Shown here in pieces: positions 1 through 6,237 of a stretch of 8,984 nucleotides of DNA (positions are counted from its first letter, which is position 1; the number at the start of each line of letters is the position of its first letter). The stretch covers positions 1 to 8,984 of the forward strand of contig JAOUGG010000071.1 of NCBI GenBank assembly GCA_029857855.1. Reading direction: 5' to 3'. The DNA is from Acidimicrobiia bacterium (GTDB lineage: Bacteria > Actinomycetota > Acidimicrobiia > Acidimicrobiales > SZUA-35). A model generated the notes under the pieces. It ran no database searches. It was not told where the DNA came from and saw nothing but the letters and a program-made list of their open reading frames with translations. A program made the position numbers and the translations under genes.

Positions 1-276
1 ATAAGGGGCGAGCGATGTGTGGTCTTGGTCGTTGTCGGGCGAAACTTCGTCGGTGAAGAAGATTGCGGTTGGGATCGATGGTTCGGATGGTTCGAAGAAG
101 GCGCTGCGCTGGGCGATCGAGCACTCGTCGAAGGACCGCTTGCGGCGATCGAGCGGGTCACCTACTACGGCCATCCGGGGAGGTGGCTGGTCGACCTGTC
201 GGATGAGGTCGATCTTGTGGTTGTCGGTTCCCGTGGCCGTGGCGGGTTCAGGGGTCTGCTGCTGGGCTCGGTGAGT

Positions 277-297
277 ACCTAGCCCCGATTTCCGGTA
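277..297 (+). repeat. Left terminal inverted repeat of the MITE-like element
   Basis: Begins ACCTAGCCCCGATTTCCGGT. It equals the reverse complement of 514-534 except for one base (C versus G at the tenth position). It starts immediately after the USP codons for GSVS. Confidence 0.85.
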
Positions 298-340
298 CAG
301 CTGTCTGTCCACTGCCGCTGGATCCGGCTCACCCATGCAG

Positions 341-391
341 AACTTTGTGACTGCTACGACCCATCCGGAGGGTCGTAGACCTCCCAAAGTT
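341..391. repeat. Perfectly centred two-tier inverted repeat inside the MITE
   Basis: The inner arms CTACGACCC (354-362) and GGGTCGTAG (370-378) are exact reverse complements around a 7-nt loop that itself contains TCCGGA. The outer arms AACTTTG (341-347) and CAAAGTT (385-391) are also exact and share the same centre at 366, with 6-nt unpaired segments on both sides. As RNA or single-stranded DNA this would be a cruciform or hairpin of 9 plus 7 bp. It has no U-tract, so it is not a standard intrinsic terminator. It could be a structural part of the MITE, a protein-binding dyad, or the remains of a second nested element. Confidence 0.7.
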
Positions 392-513
392 GGGGTTGCT
401 GGGTCGTCGGCGGCACAAAGTAAGTTCGGGGAGAGCCTGCGGCGGGAACCCAGGTTCATCAGCTTGCGCAAACCGCCCCGCCGCCAGCGCTGCGACCAGG
501 GCCAACGCCGAGT

Positions 514-534
514 TACCGGAAATCCGGGCTAGGT
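514..534 (-). repeat. Right terminal inverted repeat of the MITE-like element
   Basis: Mirror of 277-297 with 20 of 21 positions matching. The USP C-terminal codons (GTG GTT CAC CAC) begin at 533, within its outer tip. Confidence 0.85.
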
Positions 535-683
535 GGTTCACCACACCCACTGTCCGGTCGTCATCATCCCGTTCACCGACGAGGTCGTGTCGGATGGGGG
601 GTAGACCCGGTTGGCCAGGTCACTCGCGGTAGTTGTGACAGAATTCTCTATCTGCCGTTGACAGACGCGTCGAGACTCCGACC

Positions 684-1352
684 ATGGGTGATCATTCCCT
701 TGAGGATCTGTGACGGGAGCATTTGCCTGAGGCGGTGACTTCTCGGCTATCGGACCGTTCCACATCAACGTTGTCTGACTAGGTGCTTGGTGCTGTCGAC
801 GGGGCGATGACCACGTTTGCATCTTGGCTGGTGTAGCCGGCGCCGGCCTTTCCGCCGGAGTGGTGGTGGTGTTGGGGGTGGCGAACCTGGTGGCCGATGG
901 GTTGAGCATGGCGGCCAGTCGCTTTCTGGGCGCAAGGGCCGATCTCGAGCGTCGCGAGGTTGCCCGGCTTCGCGAACGTCGACATATCGCTCTGGTGCCC
1001 GAGGGTGAGCGTGAAGAGGTTCGTCAGCTTCTGGCGGCAAAGGGCTTCGGGGGCGAGGAGTTGAACGTGGCGGTCGACGTGATCACGAGGGATGTCGACA
1101 CATGGGTGAACTTCATGCTGACCGAGGAGTTGGGTTTGCCCCCTGAGGCTGATCGGCCACTCGTCGCCGCCACGGCGAGGTTAGGGTGCCTTCGGTGTGT
1201 TGGCCTGACGCCGATGGCGTTTTGTGTGGTGGGGATACTGAAAGCACGGGTGGTAGGTTCTGATCCGCGCCGCGCTGAGCACGCTGGTTGTCGGCGGCTC
1301 GACTGCAATGCCGGCTTTCGGAGTCGGCGTCTTGCCGCGCGACCTCGCCTGA
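684..1352 (+). pseudogene. VIT1/CCC1-family (Fe/Mn transporter-like) membrane protein pseudogene
   Basis: The reconstructed product starts MGDHSLEDL at ATG 684, then TGA (711), then REHLPEAVTSRLSD, then TAG (780), then VLGAVDGAMTTFA. One base is missing near 821, after which the +1-shifted frame gives LAGVAGAGLSAGVVVVLGVA, the small-residue ADGLSMAAS helix, and a charged cytosolic segment with PEGEREEVRQLLAAKGFGGE and TWVNFMLTEELGLPPE. These are hallmark stretches of bacterial VIT1/CCC1 proteins, including the metal-binding acidic helical region. Further on, CVVGILKARVVG matches the fourth helix, and a second frameshift near 1255-1262 returns to the first frame for LIRAALSTLVVGG and the last helix, ending at TGA 1350-1352. 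The usual third helix (AFVVVGLIPLLP-like) is mostly missing. Family members transport Fe2+ or Mn2+ across membranes. Two stops, two frameshifts and a deletion make this copy dead. TGA 711 is one transition from CGA, which would give LRREH, and TAG 780 is one change from TAC. Confidence 0.85.
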
Positions 1353-1365
1353 CCGGCTCCGGCCC

Positions 1366-1818
1366 TCAGGGACCGGTTTCAACCAGGCGCTTCAGGCTTC
1401 TGCCTTCTTCGGCCAGGTGAACCCGCAACGCTGCCATCCGGTGCCGAAAGAGCGCTTTTGTCAGTGGCCCGAATCGGTAGCGGATCGTGGCAGTGAAGGT
1501 CGAGCCGCCGTTCTGAGCAGCCGAGATCTGGAACGAGCCGCCAGGCAGGATGATCGAGTGGGGGCCTCTGATCCGGTACTCCATTCGCCATGGAGGTTCC
1601 AGGTCGGTCATCTCGAAAACGAGGGTCTCCCGATGCCCTGCGAGGTCCTCGACCGTCGTCAGCTGCGATCCGATCTCGTTCGGCTCACCGCGACTCCACT
1701 CGGCACTCACATGGTTGGGGTGCCAGTCGGTGTATTGGCCGGCGAGGTCGAGCAGCCACGACCAGACTTGGTCCGGCGGGGCGTCAACGAAGATCGAATC
1801 TTCCAGCGATCGGGTCAC
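1366..1818 (-). CDS. SRPBCC (START-like / polyketide cyclase) family protein
   Basis: A 150-residue protein of normal length for the SRPBCC superfamily, whose helix-grip fold encloses a hydrophobic ligand pocket. Visible features are the opening strand and helix FVDAPPDQVWSWLLDL (residues 10-25), the W-HPNHV turn at about 32-37, the central strand EWSRGEPNEIGSQLTTVED, the paired strands WRMEYRIRG and STFTATIRYRFGPL, and the long C-terminal helix HRMAALRVHLAEEGRSLKRL. There is no signal peptide, so it is probably cytosolic. The start is GTG at 1818, overlapping the upstream gene's TGA in GTGA. No Shine-Dalgarno is visible, so translation is probably coupled to that gene. Ligand and reaction cannot be told from sequence because the superfamily ranges from cyclases to lipid carriers. 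Its 3' end faces the VIT1 pseudogene 13 bases away. Confidence 0.85.
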   Translation of the reverse strand: MTRSLEDSIFVDAPPDQVWSWLLDLAGQYTDWHPNHVSAEWSRGEPNEIGSQLTTVEDLAGHRETLVFEMTDLEPPWRMEYRIRGPHSIILPGGSFQISAAQNGGSTFTATIRYRFGPLTKALFRHRMAALRVHLAEEGRSLKRLVETGP

Positions 1819-2477
1819 AGCACGTCATCGCTTGGTTGTCTTGGCTGGTCGGAGTCGGAAACGCTGTATCGGAAGTCACAGCGTTCTGCTCCGCCGGCGA
1901 GTGTTCCTGACCGCTCCAGCACCAGGCCATGGTGTGTCGCAGATCGAATGTCCTGATCGCAGATCGCCCGTTGGCACAGATCGGCCATGTCGAGCGACTC
2001 GAAGAACTCAGCGATGACGCAACGGCTAACATCCATACCGAAACCGTTCACTACCGGTACGTCATCCATCTCCCAGTCGGGCTTGGTGTAGTAGAGGTGT
2101 TGGGCGACTCGTGAACTCCACATGGCTCCATCGAGAGGGTCCCGGTGACGTAGCCGTCCCAGGCGGTACAACGCAGTTCGAGCCGACATGATCGACGCGA
2201 ACACGATGTCAGAAATGAGAGCGTTCGCCTCGTTTGCGCCATATTCAACCTCGTCCAGTGCGCGGCGGAGGGCAACTGCATAGGCCCCAACGCGGAGCAG
2301 GTGCCGGGCCCCGAAACCAGCCGGCGGGATACATGTTGCTGTCGTCGGATAGCCGGCGTCGGCCATAGCCAGAACCGATTCCCCGTGTTCCTTGCCAAGC
2401 ACAATCGGCAACCGACGGCGAGCCGCTCGTCTCATGCCCCTGGGAATCGCCAGGTGTCCTCTGCCAGCACGTCTCAT
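1815..2477 (-). CDS. L-2-amino-thiazoline-4-carboxylic acid hydrolase-like protein
   Basis: A 220-residue cytosolic protein assigned to the ATC hydrolase-like family (Pfam L-2-amino-thiazoline-4-carboxylic acid hydrolase) on its C-terminal block. This block contains DVSRCVIAEFFESLDMADLC (residues 149-168), then C173, D174 and D176, and then a conserved module GLVLERSGTLAGGAERCDF around Cys200-Asp201. The founding Pseudomonas enzyme opens the thiazoline ring of ATC on the route to L-cysteine, but most family members are uncharacterised, so the substrate here is open. The N-terminus is Arg-rich with the LPIVLGKEHGESVLAMAD helix. The start at ATG 2477 is the only ATG/GTG/TTG in the open stretch, since an in-frame TGA lies 9 codons upstream. 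It is first in a two-gene unit with the SRPBCC protein (4-nt overlap). A 76-codon upstream frame (2474-2704) ends in an ATGA overlap with this start, but looks non-coding. Confidence 0.75.
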   Translation of the reverse strand: MRRAGRGHLAIPRGMRRAARRRLPIVLGKEHGESVLAMADAGYPTTATCIPPAGFGARHLLRVGAYAVALRRALDEVEYGANEANALISDIVFASIMSARTALYRLGRLRHRDPLDGAMWSSRVAQHLYYTKPDWEMDDVPVVNGFGMDVSRCVIAEFFESLDMADLCQRAICDQDIRSATHHGLVLERSGTLAGGAERCDFRYSVSDSDQPRQPSDDVL

Positions 2478-2552
2478 AACGCCATCGTGTTCGCCAATTC
2501 AGTGTCCCAACAGAGCCAGAGGTCCTGGTCTGCGCCTCGGCTGTCCATTGGC

Positions 2553-3082
2553 CTACTCCTGATCACTTGTCGTCGGGGCCGCCTGCTGACTCGGGAGCAG
2601 CTCGGCCGGTGACATTGTCCCGGCCTCGTGCGGCCGCCCCGCCTGATCGTGTTCGACCACCTCGACACCGTAGGACCAGCCAGCTCGCTCGCAATGGCGC
2701 GCATTCACCGGGCCGGAGGTTCGGCCATTCCGTTGGGCGGAACGGGCGTCTACGGATCGGTGGGGAGATCGACCGTGACGATCGGGTGCACTTCACCGCA
2801 ATTGGAAATGATGTGGGTGAGGTCCTGACCGAGGGCTCCCTCCAGCTCGACACCAGCGTCGCAACCGACGGCCCACAGCGGACCGGAACCATCGACGAGG
2901 CTGGTGTCTTCAAACGCAACGAGATGAAGCTCGACGATCGTGTCCTCTTCGCTTCGTTGAGCAGTGTGGAGGACAGACCTCCTCCGAGATGGGCCAACTC
3001 ACCCTCGAAGACCGGAAACCGCTTGCAGACCCAGGAAGCTGAGCAGTGTCGCAAGCACGGCAAGGATGCCCAACGTGACCAT
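2553..3082 (-). pseudogene. Disrupted, unrecognised membrane-anchored protein
   Basis: No family recognised. From ATG 3082 (rev) the frame gives a clear transmembrane segment, MVTLGILAVLATLLSFLGLQ, followed by AVSGLRG and a TGA at 2999-3001. The same frame then stays open and looks protein-like: EEDTIVELHLVAFEDTSLVD, GSGPLWAVGCDAGVELEGAL, then GQDLTHIISNCGEVHPIVTV and DLPTDP, ending at TAG 2750-2752. Another frame takes over around 2750-2765 with good GC3 bias and an acidic tail (GWSYGVEVVEHDQAGRPHEA, then MSPAELLPSQQAAP), ending at TAG 2553-2555. The most economical reading is one anchored protein broken by a nonsense codon and a single-base frameshift. Residues upstream of the ATG (NRINEHPV) also look membrane-anchor-like, so the original start may lie further up. 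It lies 75 bases before the ATC hydrolase-like gene on the same strand. Alternatively these are chance open frames. Confidence 0.35.
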
Positions 3083-3350
3083 GACCGGATGCTCGTTGAT
3101 CCGGTTCGGTAGAGATGCGAGGCAGGAATGCCCCTCGGATTCACTCGTCTCTTTCCAGGATCGCCGTGGAAGCCAATCGCGGCCTCGGCCTCATACGTTG
3201 ACGACGAACAGTTCCGACGCCCCTCTGCCCGGTCACGATTGCCGCCGGTTGGCGCCCAAGTGGAGACGAAGTGCCCTTCGCCCCTACAGCCGGCCTCGTA
3301 GGTCGGGCAGCGTTGGCCGTAGAAGTGAACCGACGAGAATACGTCGAGCC
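3083..3350. other. No supported gene in this stretch
   Basis: Six frames here give only short or overlapping frames without a recognisable domain. The plus-strand frame feeding into the lipoprotein (open from 3271) has no signal of its own and is better read as leader DNA of that gene. The promoter of the lipoprotein probably lies here, but no convincing -35/-10 pair was identified. Confidence 0.4.
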
Positions 3351-3359
3351 GGAGAAAGG
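3351..3359 (+). promoter_or_regulatory. Ribosome binding site of the GerMN lipoprotein gene
   Basis: GGAGAAAGG lies 7 nt before GTG 3367. This fixes the start at 3367 rather than the upstream in-frame GTG at 3271, in agreement with the signal peptide that begins there. Confidence 0.6.
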
Positions 3360-3366
3360 CGACGCC

Positions 3367-4764
3367 GTGAAACGTCTATTGGTGATCTTGACCGTTCTGG
3401 TGCTCGGTCTTAGCGGGTGCGGTTCCGACGGTGACACCGCCAATACGACCAGTACAGCCGATGACACGACCGCGACATCGTCGTCGGACGAGACGACAAC
3501 CACATCGGGAACCACCACCCCCGATGGTGCCGTCCAGTTCGTCGACGTCTACTTCGTGCAGGGCAACGGCTATGCCACCGCAGTGGCAACTGCGATCCCG
3601 GCGACCGCTGAGGTGGCCACCGGCGCCATTCAGGCATTGATCAGCGGTCCCACCCCGACCCAGATGCAAGCCGGCCTTTCCTCGAGCGTTCCCACCGACA
3701 CCCGCCTGCTCGGCCTGACCATCGAGGACGGTCTCGCTCGGATCGACCTGTCGAAGGAGTTCGAGGCCGGAGGTGGAACCTTCTCCATGACCGCCCGGCT
3801 TGCTCAAGTCGTGTACACCTTGACGGCGTTCTCCACCGTTGACGAGGTTGAGTTCCTACTCGAGGGAACCCCGGTAACGGTCTTCTCCAGCGAGGGGCTG
3901 ATCCTCGACGGCCCGGTCAGCCGGCTCGACTACCTAGCTGCGCTCCCGATGAGCCCGACGGTGCTTGACTCGGTGGAGCTGTGGGAACAGGCCGATCTGC
4001 CTGACGTGAGCGGGCTCGGCCCGGACGTACGGCGGGTGGTACTGGTGGCCGAAGACGACGTACTCAACGTTCGGCTGGCGGCCGGCGTCGACAACGAGAT
4101 CATCGGCATGTTGGCCCCGGGCACGACGATCCGACTCACCGGACCGCAGCGTGAAGTTGGCGAGTCGACCTGGTTCGAGATCGTTACGCCGGCCGGTGCC
4201 GGTTGGGTCAACAGCCGATTTCTGGCCGAGATCATCGACGACGCTGACTTCGCTTCCGATGGGCGGGTACTGGATCTGCTCGATCGGCTGTCGGCGGTCC
4301 TTGATGCCGAGGGAGATCTCAACGAATTCGTGTCCGAACGTGGACTCTATGTGTCCTATCATGCCGCTCCGATTCTTTTCACTCCGGCGCAACTTGAAGG
4401 CATTCTCACCGATCCGACCACCTACAAATGGCCGTCCAACGCCCTCGACGTGAACGATCCGAGCCAAGCCGCCGAGATTCCAGATCGCACCTTTGCCGAG
4501 GCCATCGGATGGAGCTTCGTGTCCACTTGGGATGATCCCGACCGAACCTTCGCCCTCGACGAGGCCCTGGGTGGCGGTAACGGTCGTCCGCCGGAGTTCG
4601 CCATCTGGCCGATGCTCCAGGGTTTCCACTTCGTCAGCATTCTCGATCCCGGCGACAACCCGGACTTCGATGGACTCGATTGGACCCTCTGGCACGTCTC
4701 GATCGACTACGAAGACAACGAACCGGTGGTTGTCGGATTGACCTACGATGAGTGGTCTCCGTAA
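3367..4764 (+). CDS. Lipoprotein with GerMN and SH3-like domains
   Basis: A 465-residue secreted, lipid-anchored protein. The N-terminus is a lipoprotein signal (VKRLLVILTVLVLG, lipobox LSGC with Cys18), then a Thr/Ser/Asp-rich linker (about 19-52). Residues about 55-180 form a GerMN domain: ATGAIQALISGPTP, SSVPTDTRLLGLTIEDGLAR, IDLSKEF, LAQVVYTLTAFSTVDEVEF. Residues about 220-288 resemble a bacterial SH3 domain (VLNVRLAAGVDNEIIGMLAP to WFEIVTPAGAGWVNSRFLAE). Residues 290-465 form a Trp-rich domain I do not recognise (YVSYHAAPILFTPAQLEGIL, WTLWHVSIDYEDNEPVVVGL). GerMN domains are known from GerM and from actinobacterial LpqB, and SH3 modules often bind cell-wall ligands, so an envelope role is inferred. 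The start at GTG 3367 is supported by the signal peptide and the GGAG-type site. It stands alone, flanked by unrelated genes on both strands. No clear terminator follows. Confidence 0.85.
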   Translation: MKRLLVILTVLVLGLSGCGSDGDTANTTSTADDTTATSSSDETTTTSGTTTPDGAVQFVDVYFVQGNGYATAVATAIPATAEVATGAIQALISGPTPTQMQAGLSSSVPTDTRLLGLTIEDGLARIDLSKEFEAGGGTFSMTARLAQVVYTLTAFSTVDEVEFLLEGTPVTVFSSEGLILDGPVSRLDYLAALPMSPTVLDSVELWEQADLPDVSGLGPDVRRVVLVAEDDVLNVRLAAGVDNEIIGMLAPGTTIRLTGPQREVGESTWFEIVTPAGAGWVNSRFLAEIIDDADFASDGRVLDLLDRLSAVLDAEGDLNEFVSERGLYVSYHAAPILFTPAQLEGILTDPTTYKWPSNALDVNDPSQAAEIPDRTFAEAIGWSFVSTWDDPDRTFALDEALGGGNGRPPEFAIWPMLQGFHFVSILDPGDNPDFDGLDWTLWHVSIDYEDNEPVVVGLTYDEWSP

Positions 4765-4769
4765 CCCCC

Positions 4770-4913
4770 TCAGCCCTTGGCCTGCTCGCCGAGCGCTGCT
4801 TTGGTGTCGGCGGTCATGAGATCCTGCCCGGGGGCGGTCATGTAGTTGCCCGGTGATGGCCAGTGGTTGTTCCCGCTGGCGGCCAACAGTTCTCGCGGCT
4901 CTTGTCCAGCCAT
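4770..4913 (-). CDS. Possible small protein or C-terminal gene remnant (47 aa)
   Basis: No family recognised. The frame has high GC3 and a composition like real coding DNA (MAGQEPRELLAASGNNHWPS, then GNYMTAPGQDLMTADTKAAL, then GEQAKG). An AGAGG lies just 2 nt before ATG 4913 and AAGGG lies further off, so initiation is not convincing. It lies between the lipoprotein stop and the HNH gene, on the opposite strand. It may be a genuine micro-ORF, the surviving tail of a lost gene, or chance in GC-rich DNA. Confidence 0.25.
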   Translation of the reverse strand: MAGQEPRELLAASGNNHWPSPGNYMTAPGQDLMTADTKAALGEQAKG

Positions 4914-5011
4914 CGCCTCTGGTGTCCCTTCGTTGTCACACCTCATCGAGCCCCTCGCTGCGTTCGTCCGGGCGGTCCGACAAACCACTACATACCGAAT
5001 CGGACCGATCA

Positions 5012-6109
5012 ATGCCCACTGCACGTCGCTCACCGCTCCTATCCGCCTCCGGCTTTGTCACGGACCGGACCACGCGTCCGCGGACGCGTACGTTGCTGGC
5101 CACGATTCGGCGGCTCTCTCGCGACCAACGCCAGGTCGTTCAGGTGGCCGCAGAGTTCGCCGACTCCGACGAGTGGATCGTCGCCGGGTCAGCGACCGCC
5201 GCGCATTGGATCGCCCTCGCCGCCGACATCGAGGTCAGCACCGCCAGGGAGTGGATCCGGGTGGGGCGATGCTTACGTGATCTGCCCGCGTCCGCAAACG
5301 CGTTTGCCCAAGGCGTCGTGAGCTACAGCAAGGTTCGGACCCTGACTCGCTTCGCCACGGCCGACAACGAGGCCGAGCTGTTGGCTCTGGCCGAACGAAC
5401 CCCGGCAGGACATCTCGGACGATCCATTGCTGCGTGGCTGGAGCGAACCAGCAGCGCCCAACAGCTCGAACGCCACCAGCACAGCCGCCGGTCCTGCTCG
5501 TGGCGAACCGAACCCGACGGCATGACCACGTTCACCGTGCGGCTGGCGCCGTTGATGGCCGGCGTCCTCATCGCCCGACTGGAACAAGCAGTGATGAAAA
5601 CCTCCCCTCGGTGCGAGGAATCCGGCCATTGGCCAACTCTCGCTCAGCAATACGCCGACGCAGTCGGAGCATTGGCCGAGCCGAAGTTGGACCGCAGAAG
5701 CGGCGGTCCAACCGGTGTGTTCGAGGTGGTGTTGCACGTGCGAGGCGATGGATGCACACTCGACGACGGCAGCCCGATCCCGGGCTCGGTCGTGGAGCGG
5801 GTGGCACCGACAGGATTCGTCCGGGCGTTGATCCACGACGCTGAGGGTCGTCCCATCAACGCATCGTCCAGACGGCGGCACCCCACGGTCAGGCAGAAGC
5901 GGGTCGTGAAGGAACGCGACCAACACTGCGTCGACTGCGGCGCTTCATCGCTCCTCGAGTACGACCACGTCCCGGACTACGCCGTCAGCGGAAGAACGGT
6001 CGTCCAAGAACTTCAACTCCGCTGCGCCCCTTTGCCACGCGAAGCGGCATTCGGATCGCGGTTGAAGACCTCTGCGCACTTGAAGGGACTCGACTCTCTG
6101 ACCTTCTGA
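5012..6109 (+). CDS. DUF222/HNH endonuclease (13E12-type), C-terminus frameshifted
   Basis: Opens with a DUF222-type helical domain (DEWIVAGSATAAHWIALAAD, then VSTAREWIRVGRCLRDLPAS and YSKVRTLTRFATAD). A central segment follows (VFEVVLHVRGDGCTLDDGSP, then IPGSVVERVAPTGFVRALIH). The HNH nuclease module has CVDC (Cys306/Cys309) and EYDHVPDY (Asp318-His319). The family normally closes with a second zinc pair, RCAPCHxxRH. Here Cys338 is followed by PLPREAAF. Deleting one T in the run 6031-6033 restores CAPCHAKRH and an immediate stop at 6063-6065. A one-base insertion (or sequencing error) has therefore replaced the second zinc pair with about 25 unrelated residues, ending at TGA 6107-6109. Intact members bind Zn and cleave DNA; this product probably does not. 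The start at ATG 5012 is chosen because upstream residues are not family-like, although no good ribosome site is visible. This family is scattered in many copies through actinobacterial genomes. Confidence 0.8.
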   Translation: MPTARRSPLLSASGFVTDRTTRPRTRTLLATIRRLSRDQRQVVQVAAEFADSDEWIVAGSATAAHWIALAADIEVSTAREWIRVGRCLRDLPASANAFAQGVVSYSKVRTLTRFATADNEAELLALAERTPAGHLGRSIAAWLERTSSAQQLERHQHSRRSCSWRTEPDGMTTFTVRLAPLMAGVLIARLEQAVMKTSPRCEESGHWPTLAQQYADAVGALAEPKLDRRSGGPTGVFEVVLHVRGDGCTLDDGSPIPGSVVERVAPTGFVRALIHDAEGRPINASSRRRHPTVRQKRVVKERDQHCVDCGASSLLEYDHVPDYAVSGRTVVQELQLRCAPLPREAAFGSRLKTSAHLKGLDSLTF

Positions 6110-6237
6110 TCCGTAGAAATCGGGACCACTGTTCTGGGCTCTCTTGAGCGCCTGCCTGCAAATATGAGCTGGGACCCTTCTCGGTGTTGTTGAGGCGTCA
6201 GGGTATCAGCGTTGGCCCGGCAGCCCGGTTCCGGTGG
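6110..6237. other. Intergenic gap between convergent genes
   Basis: Separates the 3' ends of the HNH gene (+) and the slipin gene (-). I see only a weak GCTC-TCTT-GAGC hairpin near 6138-6152 and no T-rich terminator on either strand. Confidence 0.3.

Larger units (their letters stand above)
277..534. mobile_element. MITE-like non-autonomous element inserted in the USP gene at CTAG
   Basis: The segment is bounded by inverted repeats (277-297 and 514-534) matching at 20 of 21 positions. It sits exactly between the codons for the USP GSVST motif and the USP terminal strand VVHHTHCPVV. CTAG occurs at both edges (279-282 and 529-532). Because CTAG is palindromic it can be read either as a 4-bp target duplication or as the outer tip of the repeat with a TA duplication. 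Removing one copy (250 bp) restores the USP reading frame across the junction, which supports a simple insertion. No transposase-length ORF is present, so movement would need a transposase supplied in trans. IS630/Tc1-mariner elements (TA duplication, CTAG preference) and IS5- or IS1380-type elements (4-bp duplications) are candidate parents; the sequence alone does not decide. The only long ORF inside is a 73-codon minus-strand frame (329-550) with no recognised domain. Confidence 0.8.
53..604 (+). pseudogene. Universal stress protein (UspA family) pseudogene, split by a MITE-like insertion
   Basis: Three pieces in different frames reconstruct one UspA-type protein. The N-terminus (GTG at 53) reads VKKIAVGIDGSDGSKKALRW, matching the USP first strand and nucleotide-binding loop. 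From about 155 to 279, one frame over, comes a GHPGRWLVDLSDEVDLVVVG segment followed by the ATP-binding signature G-2X-G-9X-G-S (GSRGRGGFRGLLLGS) and VST. The C-terminal strand VVHHTHCPVVIIP resumes only at 533 and ends at TAG 602-604. About 250 bp of foreign DNA bounded by inverted repeats separates VST from VVHH. Independently, roughly 40 residues of the middle of the fold are missing around 120-155, with a frameshift. Intact USPs are about 140 residues, so this copy cannot make a working protein. The start codon is uncertain because no convincing ribosome binding site precedes it. The family assignment is firm from the motifs; loss of function is inferred from the lesions. Confidence 0.85.

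Noticed and set aside
711..713. TGA in the VIT1 gene as a selenocysteine or recoded codon
   Set aside because: A second stop (TAG 780), frameshifts and a deletion follow, and TGA is one transition from the expected CGA (Arg). No selenocysteine insertion hairpin is evident.
538..909. Minus-strand open frame of 123 codons
   Set aside because: It lies antisense to the USP tail and VIT1 pseudogene, whose motifs are clear. Its Thr/Pro-rich product is a shadow.
1352..1376. Inverted repeat ACCGG...CCGGT with CCCTCAGGG as a terminator between the VIT1 pseudogene and the SRPBCC gene
   Set aside because: The arms are only 5 and 4 bp, there is no T-tract, and they overlap the SRPBCC stop. They are expected by chance in DNA this GC-rich.
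1550..2017. Plus-strand open frame of 155 codons
   Set aside because: It lies antisense to the SRPBCC and hydrolase genes and has low-complexity, Arg/Ser-rich composition.
2474..2704. Minus-strand 76-codon ORF overlapping the hydrolase start by ATGA
   Set aside because: It is Arg/Ser-rich with no domain, and a different frame over 2553-2765 has better coding character. The overlap is probably coincidental.
2567..3112. Plus-strand open frame of 181 codons
   Set aside because: Its translation is Arg/Pro-rich without domain features, while the minus strand over the same bases gives a membrane helix and well-formed soluble segments. It is treated as a shadow frame.
6029..6035. Programmed ribosomal frameshift in the HNH gene
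   Set aside because: The run CCCCTTT is not a classic -1 slippery heptamer in the right phase, and the zinc pair is normally encoded in frame in this family. A mutation or read error is simpler.
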